A stretch of DNA of 64,000 nucleotides, from contig OY718807.1 of NCBI GenBank assembly GCA_963070105.1, positions 5,746,983-5,810,982 of the forward strand, written 5' to 3'. Shown here in pieces: positions 1 to 12,500 of this stretch. The position numbers and the translations under genes were made by a program. The notes under the pieces were generated by a model, which searched no databases, was not told the DNA's origin, and worked only from the letters and a program-made list of their open reading frames with translations. The DNA comes from Litomosoides sigmodontis (lineage: Eukaryota; Nematoda; Chromadorea; Rhabditida; Onchocercidae). The stretch's first letter is position 1. The number at the start of each line of letters is the position of its first letter.

Positions 1-465
1 GCTAGACTTACTCAAATCCTCACAAAGATCATCATCATTCTGCCATCCCCATGGATATTCCAATGCCATCCTCATAAGCATTCTAGTTATCAGATAGCTA
101 TCACACATTTCAATTTACTGCTTTTGAAAAAACACTTTTTTTTAGAAAAAAGGGAGAAAATTCAAAGGTGATGAATGAAGAACGAAGAAAGTGAGATATA
201 TTTGATTTAAAAATAGCAGATGAAAGAATACAAAAAAAGGAGCATTGTGGATTTCCACAGGCTATTAACGATTAACTATCAAACCGTTCAGAAAAATATT
301 TAGAACTTGCGAAATTCATAGTTTTAGTGCAAGATGAATTCAATCAATAAATGAAATTCAATAAAATTACGTATAGGATGAAAGTAACTTGAACTGTTTT
401 CTCCATCGAAGTGAATTTCGAGGCTTATTATACAAAATAATATAACTCGAGCACTTTTGAGCCCA

Positions 466-471
466 TTTATT
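466..471 (-). terminator. Candidate poly(A) signal of the dve-like gene
   Basis: The plus-strand tttatt reads AATAAA on the minus strand. It lies about 50 nt past the TAA stop of the dve-like gene (521-523), a sensible place for a cleavage/polyadenylation signal. The rest of 1-520 is AT-rich non-coding DNA in which I see no gene. Confidence 0.45.
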
Positions 472-520
472 CACTGAGCAAAATTCTAGGCTGACAAAGG
501 CTTTTTTCGATTTCAACGCC

Positions 521-3500
521 TTAAATCATCATCTTCAAATTCAAGTCACCAGTCTGCATACGCTTGCATTTGGCTCGCCGATTCTTAAACCAAATTTTAA
601 CATTGTGCGTCGAGATTGGTGGATAACTCTGTCTATACTGACAACTGTTCAGCGCTTCTGTATAATGGTCAATCTGAAGTTTTGTGAAATCTTCACACCG
701 TTGGGATTTTTATTTCATTGAAAAATGCTTTCCAGACAGAATGCAGTAAATAAAACTGAAAATTTCACTTAGGTTATTTTTCTGATAGCTCAAAACCTCA
801 TCGACAATATAATTTTTACCATCTAATGTGCCGATGCCAGTAAGTTCCAAGAGGAATTTGTTCTCCACGAAAACTAGTTGCAAACCCGGTGCAAGGAATT
901 TACCTGGAGCCAAGTAGGATGTGGATTCTCTTCAAACCACTTTTCTAGAACTGGCAATTCCGTGAGTGGGTCGAACATTAACCTTGATCGAGCAACTGTA
1001 TTGGACGGTGTTTGTGTTTGTTGCTGCTGTCCACCTATACCATGACCATTCCCACTACCATTACTTGTTGCCTGCTGATGTCCAAGTATTTCACCACCGG
1101 TTGGTTTTGGTGATATTGATGCATGACCACCATTTAAGTCAAATGATATCTCTGGTGATGAAGTTGCAGAATCCTGTTTGAAAAAAATTAACAGAAAATA
1201 TGGTTTCGCTAAAGGACTTCCGTGTGCTTTGTGAATTTGCAGCTTTCAATGCTATTGCAACGCTTACAGCAAGAAAGATTCTGTTTGCAATAAAATAATT
1301 CTCAAACTTTACAACATAACAAGCTTTCAAAACATTTGAAACACTTCCTGTGACTCCTAAAATTACCTGTTTCAATGCAGAAACCTGATCGAAACCACAA
1401 TCACTAGCGCTATGCACACTGACGTCATCATTCGGTGTCGGCGATTCTGAGCCTCCTTCGATACGCTGCAAATTTCATTTAATTCGAAAGAACCGACAAA
1501 CATAACAATTTGAAAATATCACTGCAATATATATGCAAATAATTTCATGCTCTATTGGATGTCATCGTCTTCACTTTTTGTTTCTAAAATTTCTATGTTT
1601 TGATGTGTAACTTTAGTTCAGGAGTAATGCAGAAATTCCCAGAGGAAATAAATGAGACTTATACAAAAGGCATATTACACATATCTTTGTTTATCAACTT
1701 TTAACCTTAATATTTCATTATTTCTACCAGAAATATTGCCGAAAAAACACTCACTTCACTACTACTTCCATTAGCTTGCTTGCTATCCAGCAAACTATTA
1801 AAATCAAATTTTTGACGAAATTCACCGGATGGACTAGAACGTGACTGGGCCGGAAGTAAAATAGATGATTGAGCCACTGGTGGTGCGACAGTTGTATGAT
1901 TTGTTTGTGGTGATCTCCTGCAAAAATCTGACGGTCAACTAATGCAGAGCGCTATTATCAGAATTAATTCATAAAACTTTCCAGTAAAATTTACGCAAAA
2001 ATTTAACTAACTTTATTGAAAACAAAATATTTCCCACTTTAAAACGTGAGTTTTGTTCAGATCATGAAATAATCAAAATTACGATAATTATACGACGACA
2101 GTATTTTGGGATGAAGTTCTCGTAAAAAGTTACTTTGCAATTGCTTCAGTATTTTCCTGATAAAAAGGCCTTGAAGAGGTTAGGCTTAATATAACGTTTC
2201 AACATTCAAGACATTTCAACTTTGAAACCGTTGTAGCGCTATGAGTTTTAAGGATGGTCCCTCTATGATTGCGTTCTGATTTGTGTTACTTCTCAACAAA
2301 CGAAATTAAAGTGTTGTTATTTACTACATTTAAACAGAAAGAAAACTAGCTTGGCGGAAAAACTCGAAATTTAAATTTTGACAAATTGAAATATAAGGTG
2401 ACAGTTTTTAAAACCCATAATCAAATAGTAATTATTTCGCTCGCTTTTGATAATTTATTTAAATCTAATCGACAAAAAACTAAGTTATGAATTTTTACAA
2501 AGAGCAAAGTGTAATTTTTGCTGTCCGTTAAATATTTTCTCAATTCCTTACCTAGGCTCAAAATATTATTGTTACTGAAATTAGATTGCTACTAAAAATG
2601 GAGGAAGCGAAAGTGTGCACAGAGCTTCTTTTGTCGATTGCGTAATTTCCCATCAGACACGCCAGGCGTCCCAAAAATAATTTACTCTTCCAATTGGTTA
2701 AACGATTTTATCAATCACTTATTTCACAACTAATAATTGAGGCATAATTAATTACAATAAGTAAAATCAACAACTTTATTCACTTAAGATTTATGCTTAA
2801 TAGCAAACCTATTAGCAGCTCGTTGATTGGCAAACCAATTACAGATCTGCTGATATGTTACTTTGACATTGTGCCGCCGATAACTGGAACCATTGAGTAC
2901 GTTCATATAATTAATCAATTTCTGCCGGGATGGATTGGGATCGGTGCGGAACCATCGCTCCAACTTTGGTATTTCCAAGAGATGATTGAACCTTGTGATA
3001 TACGGACTGCAACGATTTCAATTATTCCCTCACTCCTCCGTTCAGCAAAAACAAATCGAAACATGATAATTTAACTTTCAATAGTTCTGTTGTAGCAACC
3101 AAATGAGTAACGTGTGGAAGAAGATGGAAACGTTGGCGCACTATCCCCAATTTTAATAAATTTTTCAATCAGTTATTTCCAAATGTCATATATCAAATAT
3201 CTACACTTCTATATCTAATTACATATACATTTCATTTACCAATTCTAATACCCTCGTAAAATGTGTTGTTGAAAATTCGATCAATTGTCCGGTTCAAATT
3301 TAAATTCATTTTCCTTACCATATTTGTTGTGCGTTTGGATTCAGTATTTAAGTGGTCCCTCAACCTCTCAAATCCCTTTTATAATCTCAAATATATTGAA
3401 TAGCAAAGGCAAAATGGGGGAATGCCGGGAAATAAAGGATGGATGGAAAGTGAATATTGCCAATATAAACATCGATAACCATACGGCAATGGATAATCCT

Positions 3501-6500
3501 ATTTGGCTAGAAAGCCATCATCATAAATCCGTCCCTAACCTAAGCTCGTTCTTCGTGATTTTATAAGTTTACACAAACTGCTCTCATTCTTCAGCACCTT
3601 TTACAATTATTCAATTTTGCTTCGCATTTAACATCACAGAAATGAGGAGTTTACAGGATTAGGCAAGGCTGGTGGTCTCTTATCACTTTGCTTGTCATCA
3701 ATCAGCTAATTGCGTCTTTCGCTTATCAGTGAAAGAAGAACTTTTGATAAATCTGTTGTGAATCCAAAAACTTTTTTGCAAGGTTATAAGAACTCGTTTA
3801 TTATCGACAAGTTACGCTTCGATGTTTACATGCCTTACAATCCCTTGAATCTTCCTTTTTTTCACTTTCTCTTTGCCTTTTTCCACCCCTACACCTTTCA
3901 CTCTCTCTCCCTCTCCCTCTCTCTCGTCTCCTCACCCTCCTACTCTTCCATATTTTAACAGATGCCGGAAATTTTGTTTGTTTTTCTTCGATTGGTATTG
4001 TACTGAGAGAAAGTAAGTGATTTTGCTGCCGCTAGCATGAAATCGAAGACGCTGCTCAGTGACCGGTTGTTTCGCGTCGTCGGGTGGGATCGGTTTTACG
4101 ATACGATCGCGAATTGCATCGATGTTTGACGCGACACGTCTCATCGTTCCTCCTAACTTCCATCCATATTTTTCTCTTTCCTCGAACCCGCTAGTTACTG
4201 CAACGTAAGTGAAGGATGATAGACAGCACGCTGGAAGGGCGACGAGAGCACACAACGGAGAGAGCTGCTGCTGATGATGATGATAATGATGGTTGTGGTG
4301 GTGATAATGATGATGATGATGACGACGACTGAGCAAGTTTAAATCAACTCTCAGGTGATTACAAATATTGCGCAACCTGCCCTCAGGCAAAAGAAGGGAG
4401 ACGATGAAATTTGAGTGGAAGAAAGATGATCAATAGATGGAGTGATATCACCGAGTAAAGCAATGATAAGGAGAAAGGAGCAGTAACCTGGTGACGTGAG
4501 ACTGCTCAGGCTTCATCAACAACTACCACATTCTATGACTTATCAGTGTGGAAAGGATCCACAACAACCCACAATTTGTAAGAAGCCGTCAATTCTTGCA
4601 GATCGCTTATCAGTCGACACTTTGACTTCGAAGAGGAAAAATGACTCTAATTATCACTGATAAGCACGCACATCTCTCATCGCCTATCTTTCGCCTGCCA
4701 TATCTTCCCCACTTTTCCGCTGCTTTGCTAATTTCCGTGCTAAAGTTTGCATTTCGTTAAATCAACAACTAAACCTACAATTAATTACACTATCATACGT
4801 TTACTTAAACGTTTAGAATTCGTCACGTAAGCAACTGATGTTTGAATTACTGGATGAGGAAAAAGCAATGAAAGGAAGGAATCGCACAACTTCCTGATCT
4901 TCAATTAACAGATTCGAATAAATTCGAAATCTTTGTTGCTCCAGCACAGCCATATACCATGACCTTCAAGCTTCTAATTACTACTTTAAGAATTTTACAT
5001 TCTTAAATTTAAATTTAAAAGAAAAGATAGTTAATAAAGCAGATTCAAATGTACGGTTAGCTAATTTTCCTCAACCAAAAAAGATCTGACGAAATGATCA
5101 CATTCTGGCGATTACTGATTGATTTAAAAAGAAATGCTTCTGCTTCTGTACTACAAATTGCGTACTGCAATCACCTCCTAATCGGTGTGCTGTGAGAAAA
5201 GAGAAGAGAAGAGAAGAGAAAGGAAAACAAAGCAAGAGCAGCAGAGAAAAAAAGAAACTGTCATTCCGTAGCCTTACAAAATTTGTTCAAGCAAATTCAA
5301 TTGTTTCCATTTTGGGATGGAAAGCAGCGAGCTGATTGATTGTTTGGATTGGTGTGAGGTTTGTGGTGGTGATGATAGGTGGATGGATGTGATGCATGAA
5401 GAATCTCTGTATCTCTCCTCTCCTTCCTTCTCTCTCCCTCTTAGTTGCAATTGTAGAAATAATGGAAGTTTTGTAAAAAGCTCAGAGAGCTAGTAATTCA
5501 CCACCAGCCAACTCCACAAGCATTCGAATCAACAAAAAAGGGGAAAAAAGAGACTATGCTAGCTTTGTTTCGGCCTACGGAAGAGGGAGAGGGAGAGGGA
5601 GAAAGAGAAGACGGAGACGAGCGCTGTTTTCTTCGACGCCCTTCCTGTATAGCTAGCATACGATATCAATTATCTTATCATCAAACGGCATCAATTATCT
5701 TATCATCAAAACGAACGAGAAGAAGTGAAGATTTAAGGATGCTAGGAGGATTAGTTCTCATTCAGCAAAATTATCCGATCGTACATTTCGGATAACAGCT
5801 ATTCTCCATCAGCATTTCCGGGTATAGCTTTCAGCTTTTTTTAAATTTATTATTTTCCACTACCATAATTTTATGGCTTACTACTGAGATGAATGCATAT
5901 AACCAACCATAGGTAGAAGAGTTCGCTTCCGTCCTCTTCCACCTCTCAATCACGTAAGTACACAACACTCTCTGTCTTCGTCACCCACGCTCCTCTCATC
6001 GTTACTGGGTCGCTGAACTTAACTCTCACACAACCGTTATTTCAACCAGTAAGCGCAGTCTATCTTAAGCTTAGTCGCTCCGAACACAACTTATCTGCAC
6101 TTAAATCCTAAGTGTATACTGTAAAAAAGGAAAAAAAGCCTTTCACCTAGAACTTTGAATTATTTTTCACTCACCAAACATTCCGAAATTCTTCTCTTTC
6201 TCGCTCTCTCTCTCTCTTGCCTCCTCTCTCTCTCTCCAATTTATTGTTGTCAACTGTTAACTATTAAACGAAGGGAAAAAACGCGTTTTTTCCACTAAGT
6301 TAATGGAACAAAAGGAAAGAAAAAGGATGAATTATGATTGATGAAAGAGTTATGGAGCAATCGATAATTCAGAATTCTTTCAATCTTTAATTTCTTCCTC
6401 GGTCTCCTTTTCCACCATAACTTATAGCACTCCCTTAATTAGCTCTTTTTCCCTTGAAAAAAAAGAGACACGAATCATTTTGATTAATTTATTCAACAAA

Positions 6501-9500
6501 TTGCCATATACGAGCAGTTAGACAGCTGCACTGAGAGTTGTGATAATTCTATAAACGTATATTTCACTTCTTTTTATATATGAATATGCATTCATATTTG
6601 AGCTAAATCTCTCTTCAGTTCAGTTTTTTGTTGAAGAGTGAAGCCTTAGAGATCGGTGGAACCGGAAACAGCTGCGAAATTTTGATACCACGGAGACATT
6701 TGCACGGGCATGAGATTATGATGTGTAAATCACTTAAAATATGCATAATATCTGCCGTGAAAATGACAAGTGGAGGGCTAAATTAACAGTGTGAAGAGTG
6801 ACCAGCAAAAGACAGTCAGTCAATAAAATTTTTGAAAAATATTTTTAAAGGATATCTTGAGAAATGAAGAATAAATTAGTAATTTGATTTAAAATTTATT
6901 CCTTAAACTAATCAGTACATTACATTCTCTTCCGATGCTGAAAAGTGTTTAAAGTTATCGTTTGGCATCAAAGCTACAGAAAGGCATGAAATGAAATTTT
7001 TTTTCTGCAAGGGAAGAGCAAGCTTTTGCTCCTAAAGTAGCAGAAATGCTGGATGAATTTTCATGAACTACCACGACCCGTGGAAAACGTCAAAGATGAA
7101 TCATTCTTTCAAGACTGCTACATCGATGGGAATCTCAGAAGCTCATTCTGATATGAAAATCTTTTGTAGTAGGGATAGAACTCCAGCTAGAAAAGTGATA
7201 AAATACGACTGACAGATGAATTATTGAAGTAGCAAGAAAGGTACCTTCTTATCAGAGGGCAAATGCCGTCAAGCAAAAAGACGTAATCTTTGCGGACAGT
7301 GCGCCAAAAATCATCTTTAAACGTGCAATGGCAAATAAGCAACCTGCTTGCAACAACAAAACAATGTAACCTCTTTCGATCGGCGTGATTATCGTCCAGC
7401 TGTTCCAGCCATTCATTAATCGCTTGGATTTGATCAAAATTGAGCATTGATGGTTCATCACCGGCTACCACTTGCAATATCAAATCCTGAAATGATGAAA
7501 CCAATCGGATAAACGACAAGATGCTAAAAAGAAAAACTTGAATTAAAGCTTTTAGTAAAATGAAGAATTTCATGCACAGCCTTCATTTCATGACTAGTGA
7601 ATCGATCGCTTATCATATACTGCTATTATTATCGATAAAACGAAATTCAATAGCTTTATTTAAAAAAAAATCCCGCTGTAGTAATAACCTTAATTTGTTG
7701 ATTATCGACGGTAGAAAGGATGTGCGGCTGCTTTGAAATCGCCGCTTTGAGAAGACGTTGCTTGAGATCCGATATACACTGTGAACTCGATGCATCTGTT
7801 GACGATCTATAACGTTTTTCGTTATTTTATTATTAATTATTTCGAATGCTTTGCATCATTTACTTCTACTTTTCTGATGCAAAATTTCAGACTATTTCAT
7901 TCAAAACAAATTCGATTTACACGTAAAATAATACTCTCATCCAATCGCAATATATGAAAAAATTGGAAAAGAGTACATAAATCATTTATACTTTTATTTT
8001 CCTTTCAAGGAATTAAGTGATATTTTAAAAAGTTAATAAATTTACGAATCAATTTTTTCTAATCCATTTCTTATATGATAAGGTTTCTTTTTTTTTTTGA
8101 AGGAATATTGCAGATAGACGATAATTTCAGTGAGTTTCGAGAAAACTTTGCATCCCTTTTTTTACATCATAGCGATTGCATGCTAGTACGGAAGGATGGA
8201 TAGACATGATTGATTGATTGATTGAATGGGTGTTTCTTGCACTGCTTGAGGGACGAGTTGAGGGAGAGAATCCCTCGGAACTCCTGCGATATTTGCATAC
8301 GTGAATAAGGCATGTCAGTGGTACAGTTTATGTAGGAATGGAAATGCGAGAAAGTGGAAGAAAAGAGGCTGCTTCTGCGCTCATGTCCAATCTATCTGTC
8401 GGTCGATCGATCAGTTAGTGAATGCTTCTTCTTCCACCTTCCTCTTTAAGCTAAAATTCGGCAACTGATAAGTGTCTGCGTGTGTGTGTGTGCGTGTGTG
8501 CGTGTGTGTGTGCGTGTGTGCGTGTGTGTGTGCATATCACTGTTTATCTGCACCTTCCAAGTTTGAATGTTGACAAATGTAGAACTGTTCCGTCCGATAT
8601 GTGACGAACAAAGGTTTAGTGGCAAACATATTGAAGGTGTCCATGGAGGTGGTTGGATGGAAGACAAAGAAGAATGAAAGAGCAGCCTTGATCGGATGAC
8701 TCAGAGGAATGATAGCTAACATAGCTTTATCTCCTCTCCCTCCTAAAACATTCCTACACCTTTCCTTGTCCTCTCTTCTGCCCTATTCCTCCTCATCTCA
8801 AACATGACGAATTGATCACCCTCTGCTAACATGCATAAAACCGTTATTGCCACCCATAAAACTTATCACTTTTAAATGGAAATAAATATTGTCGATATCT
8901 CTTTTCGCAAATAAATGTTTAAACAAATTTGAGAAATAATCATTCCCAATGAAACCATAAATTTTGCATATTTCATGGCATTTATTGCATTCCCATCACT
9001 TCGCTATTCAACTGAAATTTCACTTGAGCTACAGTAATTAATTGCTAGCTACGATATCATCACCTTTCACATCTAACTTTCATTTGATCGGTGATAGTTC
9101 CGATGTGTGCTATTCCTATGTGAGATCGTCGCTCCTTCAACCGATAAATAATCTTGCATGAAGTGATGTCTCACAAAGCTAATATTCTTTTTCCCAATGT
9201 ATTTGATTATTTGCCCATAGCTATTGGTCCAATAACGATATGGTCGTGCGTTATTAATATTCAAAGAAGCTATATAATGGCGCTTTAGGAAGCACAATGT
9301 AATTATCATAAAATTTCAGACGAAAGCATGTTTTAAGCAATACAGGAAGCCAATATTTTTAAAACCGTTTAAGCAAATGCAAGAAAATGATAATGACGAA
9401 CTGTTTGGTTAAAATTTTAAGAGTGATATGATTGCTGATATCTTTGAGCAACGATTCCACCGTATCGTCTAAATTATCCGTAATCTGATCGAATGGCAAC

Positions 9501-12500
9501 GCTTTCCAATTTGCTACCTGCACCAAGCCTGCAATTTCTAATTTTTTCTATTTAAAAAAATTAAATCAAAAATTATTGACTGCGTAACGTTGTTGCGGAA
9601 AAAACTCCATTGTATTATTTTTCTATCAATATCTTCCATTTTCCATTAGCTGTAACTTATCAATCAATCCATTATCACTTATTTTTTCAACGATAAAAAT
9701 TCCAATATCACTGGAATGGAATTAAAACGGTATAAATTTTAGTGCACTTTATAGCAAACAACAAAAAATGCTTCATCCAAAGCTTACTTCTTCACTCATC
9801 GCATCTCTCCGTAGTCTTCTAGTCTTCCTCCTCCCTTCCCGAAAATCAAAGTGGAATGTTTGCCTTGTAAGGTAGTGAATTAGCTACAGTAGTTGATGTG
9901 TTTGCATGGGATTGATGATTAGAGAGATGTGGATGATAATGATGATGCTTGTGTCCTTTCACTTTTCCTCTACTCCAGCCGACTGATTATTAAATTCTTA
10001 TCAACTTATCATGATCGTCACTGTAGTCATCCATCTATCCGTTTCATCAATGGCAATATAGTTGGAAGTCATTACATCTGATTTCCTTGGATTTGGTACT
10101 TGAAAAAAAGAAGCACCATGTCATTTGACTAAAAAATTGAAAATTTAAGAGAATATAAGATAAAGAAGAAGGCATTTGGAGCATTTAAAGTTTCAGATTC
10201 TATTCAGCAAAGAATGACTACTGTCATCACATGTAAAACAGTGCTAAATTTAAATTCACTCTTTTTGTCTTTAGCAAACTTGTTAAACTCTCATTTCAGT
10301 GTTGTGCAACTTTCATTGCTGTATTGCAGAACTTCAAGGATCAGTGGGATTTTCATTGCAACATCACCTTAATTGCTAATAACAACCTCTATTGTAATCA
10401 CAAATCGCCACATTTCCTTCCTTTATTCTTCCTTTTGAAAGGAAAAGTTCGAAGCAATAAAACAGAAAGTAATTTTCGAGTTTCCAATTTGCAAAACAAT
10501 AAATGTTGTTATTCGGATCGAATTATGTAAGAGCCACATCGAAGATTAAAGAAAAAAAAACTGGTTTTCTTCTGGATTTTTTATTCTCTTCTACTAATTG
10601 CCTACGTAACGTATGTCCTCTCTCTCTCTCTCTCTCTGTCTTGGTGAGATGGTAAAAGAGAGAGAAAGAGAGAGAAATGTGGTGAATATAAGGATGAGAA
10701 ATAGTGCAGTGTTTCTTTTTGAGACTTTAAAAAAATGTTTTTTTCATTTCTCTTTTCAGAAATCTCATTGTTGCATCTTTTGGTAGGGGAAGGTAGGAAG
10801 GAAGAGAAGATATGATGCCTTATGAGAACCTAATAATTTCACTGTCATTTTTCTGATTCTAATGGGTAGCGATACTTTCCCTTTTTTCTTAATTTATTAC
10901 TTCAAAGTTTCCCCTCGCCCACCCCCTCCTCCCGATCTTTTCATAGCTAAGATTATTTTCCTTCATGTATCTCCTTGCTCCGATTTTTTTCTCCTTCCTC
11001 TTCCATCCCATTCCAATTATAACTTGTTTTATGGAATAAAATAAGCACTCTATCAATTACCCGTCCCTTTCCTTCTTACCGTTCTGGAATAAGCACTTCA
11101 GAGAAAACAACACCTTTTACCGGAACTCCTCACAACATCGCCCTTGATATTACTTTCTTTTTTCCGCTTTTTCTCTCACTCTGTACGCATGTCTCTTGCT
11201 ATCTTCCCCCCTCTCCCTCTCTCCCTCTCTTTAGTTTTGCAAAATTTGCCAGATTTAAACCACAAAACACAAAACAGGTCCACTTTCGTTATTTTCAAAT
11301 CACAGCGATCTTTGCCATCGTTAAGTGAAGCAATAAAAATTCAACGTGCATTTGTTAACAGTAGCGCTCCACTCCTTATCTCAACGTTTTGAAAAGGAAA
11401 ACATTTAGAATTATTAGATTAACTGCAACTTTTTCTCATTTGTGGATTGGATGGTACAGTAAGATAGCAACTTAGATATTTGATGAGAAGAAAAAATTAA
11501 ATTTTCTAAATATCAACTGATTGCAATTGCATATGTAAATTTCATGAAATTAATTTAATTAATAAATAATTGAGTGTTCAAGTGGTCAGTTAAGGAATAT
11601 GATAATTTCAGATGATAAGAAAAGTTAAGAAATTGACTGAGCATATAAAATATAATTAAAATATATGCTTTAATCCATTCTCGTAATGTTGACCGAATGG
11701 ACGATGTAATAAAATGGTATCTGGGCAGTATTTTACAACACTGATAAGGATAAGAATGAAAATGAAGGAGAAGGAGAGAGAATATGTCAAAGATAATTAG
11801 CGACAACAAATCCTCTTTAGTAGGAAAAAGGAGAAAGAGAGAGGTAAGATGACAGGAAGAATGAATGATACGACTGTAACGTGGCGATCAGCGGTTGGAC
11901 GACAGTGCTTCTAACAAGCAGTGGAAAGAGAGGGTATGCTTGCAAGATCATTGAGCAGATAAAGTAAAACTTATTTAAATAAAATTTTTAAGAGTTGAAA
12001 AATTTGACATTGGCTGATAAAATTAGATCATCGCATCTTACCAATCCTGTTCTGTCTACTGAAAATCCAGTTGTGTTTCAAACTTCAAAAAAAAAGAGAT
12101 TACGGTGTAGTAGAAGATTTTTAGAATTTCTCCAAATCACATGTCTCCTTTCTTTACAATTCCACAAAATCGGCGATGCCCAAGGTGAAGCCATCATAGG
12201 ATTGAAGATATAGGTGCACAGAGAGAGAGAGGAAGAGAGAGTTAGAGAGAAAAGAAAAAAGATATTTTGTAAGATTTCAATCTCTTGCAAATTCCTTTTA
12301 ACTTGAGGGAGTCATTGAGAGGATGCAATTCAAATGAAATCCTTAAGCTGTATTACCAGTTTACAAGAATCGAATTATTAAGGAAAGGGATAAATGCTAC
12401 GCTACCACTATCAACATCAACAGTGTCAACAAAATAAATGTATGCTTGGCAATTCTTCAAATTTAATTTGAGTGCGAAGTGCACTATAAGCTAAGGTTAA

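Larger units (their letters stand above)
3007..7370. other. Long dve-like intron, non-coding
   Basis: A 4.4-kb intron between the CUT-like exon and the homeodomain-1 exon. It holds CT-rich tracts (about 3901-3930, 5403-5442, 6200-6236), a GAT/GAC trinucleotide patch (4261-4330) and the GATA-type sites listed separately. The His-rich minus ORF at 3932-4390 is a by-product of that repeat. I see no exon here. Confidence 0.5.

Noticed and set aside
3932..4390. 152-codon minus ORF with a His-rich core
   Set aside because: The His run comes from the GAT/GTG trinucleotide patch, and the region lies inside a dve intron with no splice support.
8557..8575. CCAAGTTTGA resembling the spliced-leader SL1 3' end
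   Set aside because: Only the CCAAGTTTGA core matches; there is no following GT donor, Sm site or snRNA-like structure, so it is not an SL RNA gene.
8446..8667. Thr-His repeat ORFs (also at 20951-21355, 26833-26908 and 44007-44228)
   Set aside because: They are translations of (GT)n/(CA)n microsatellites.
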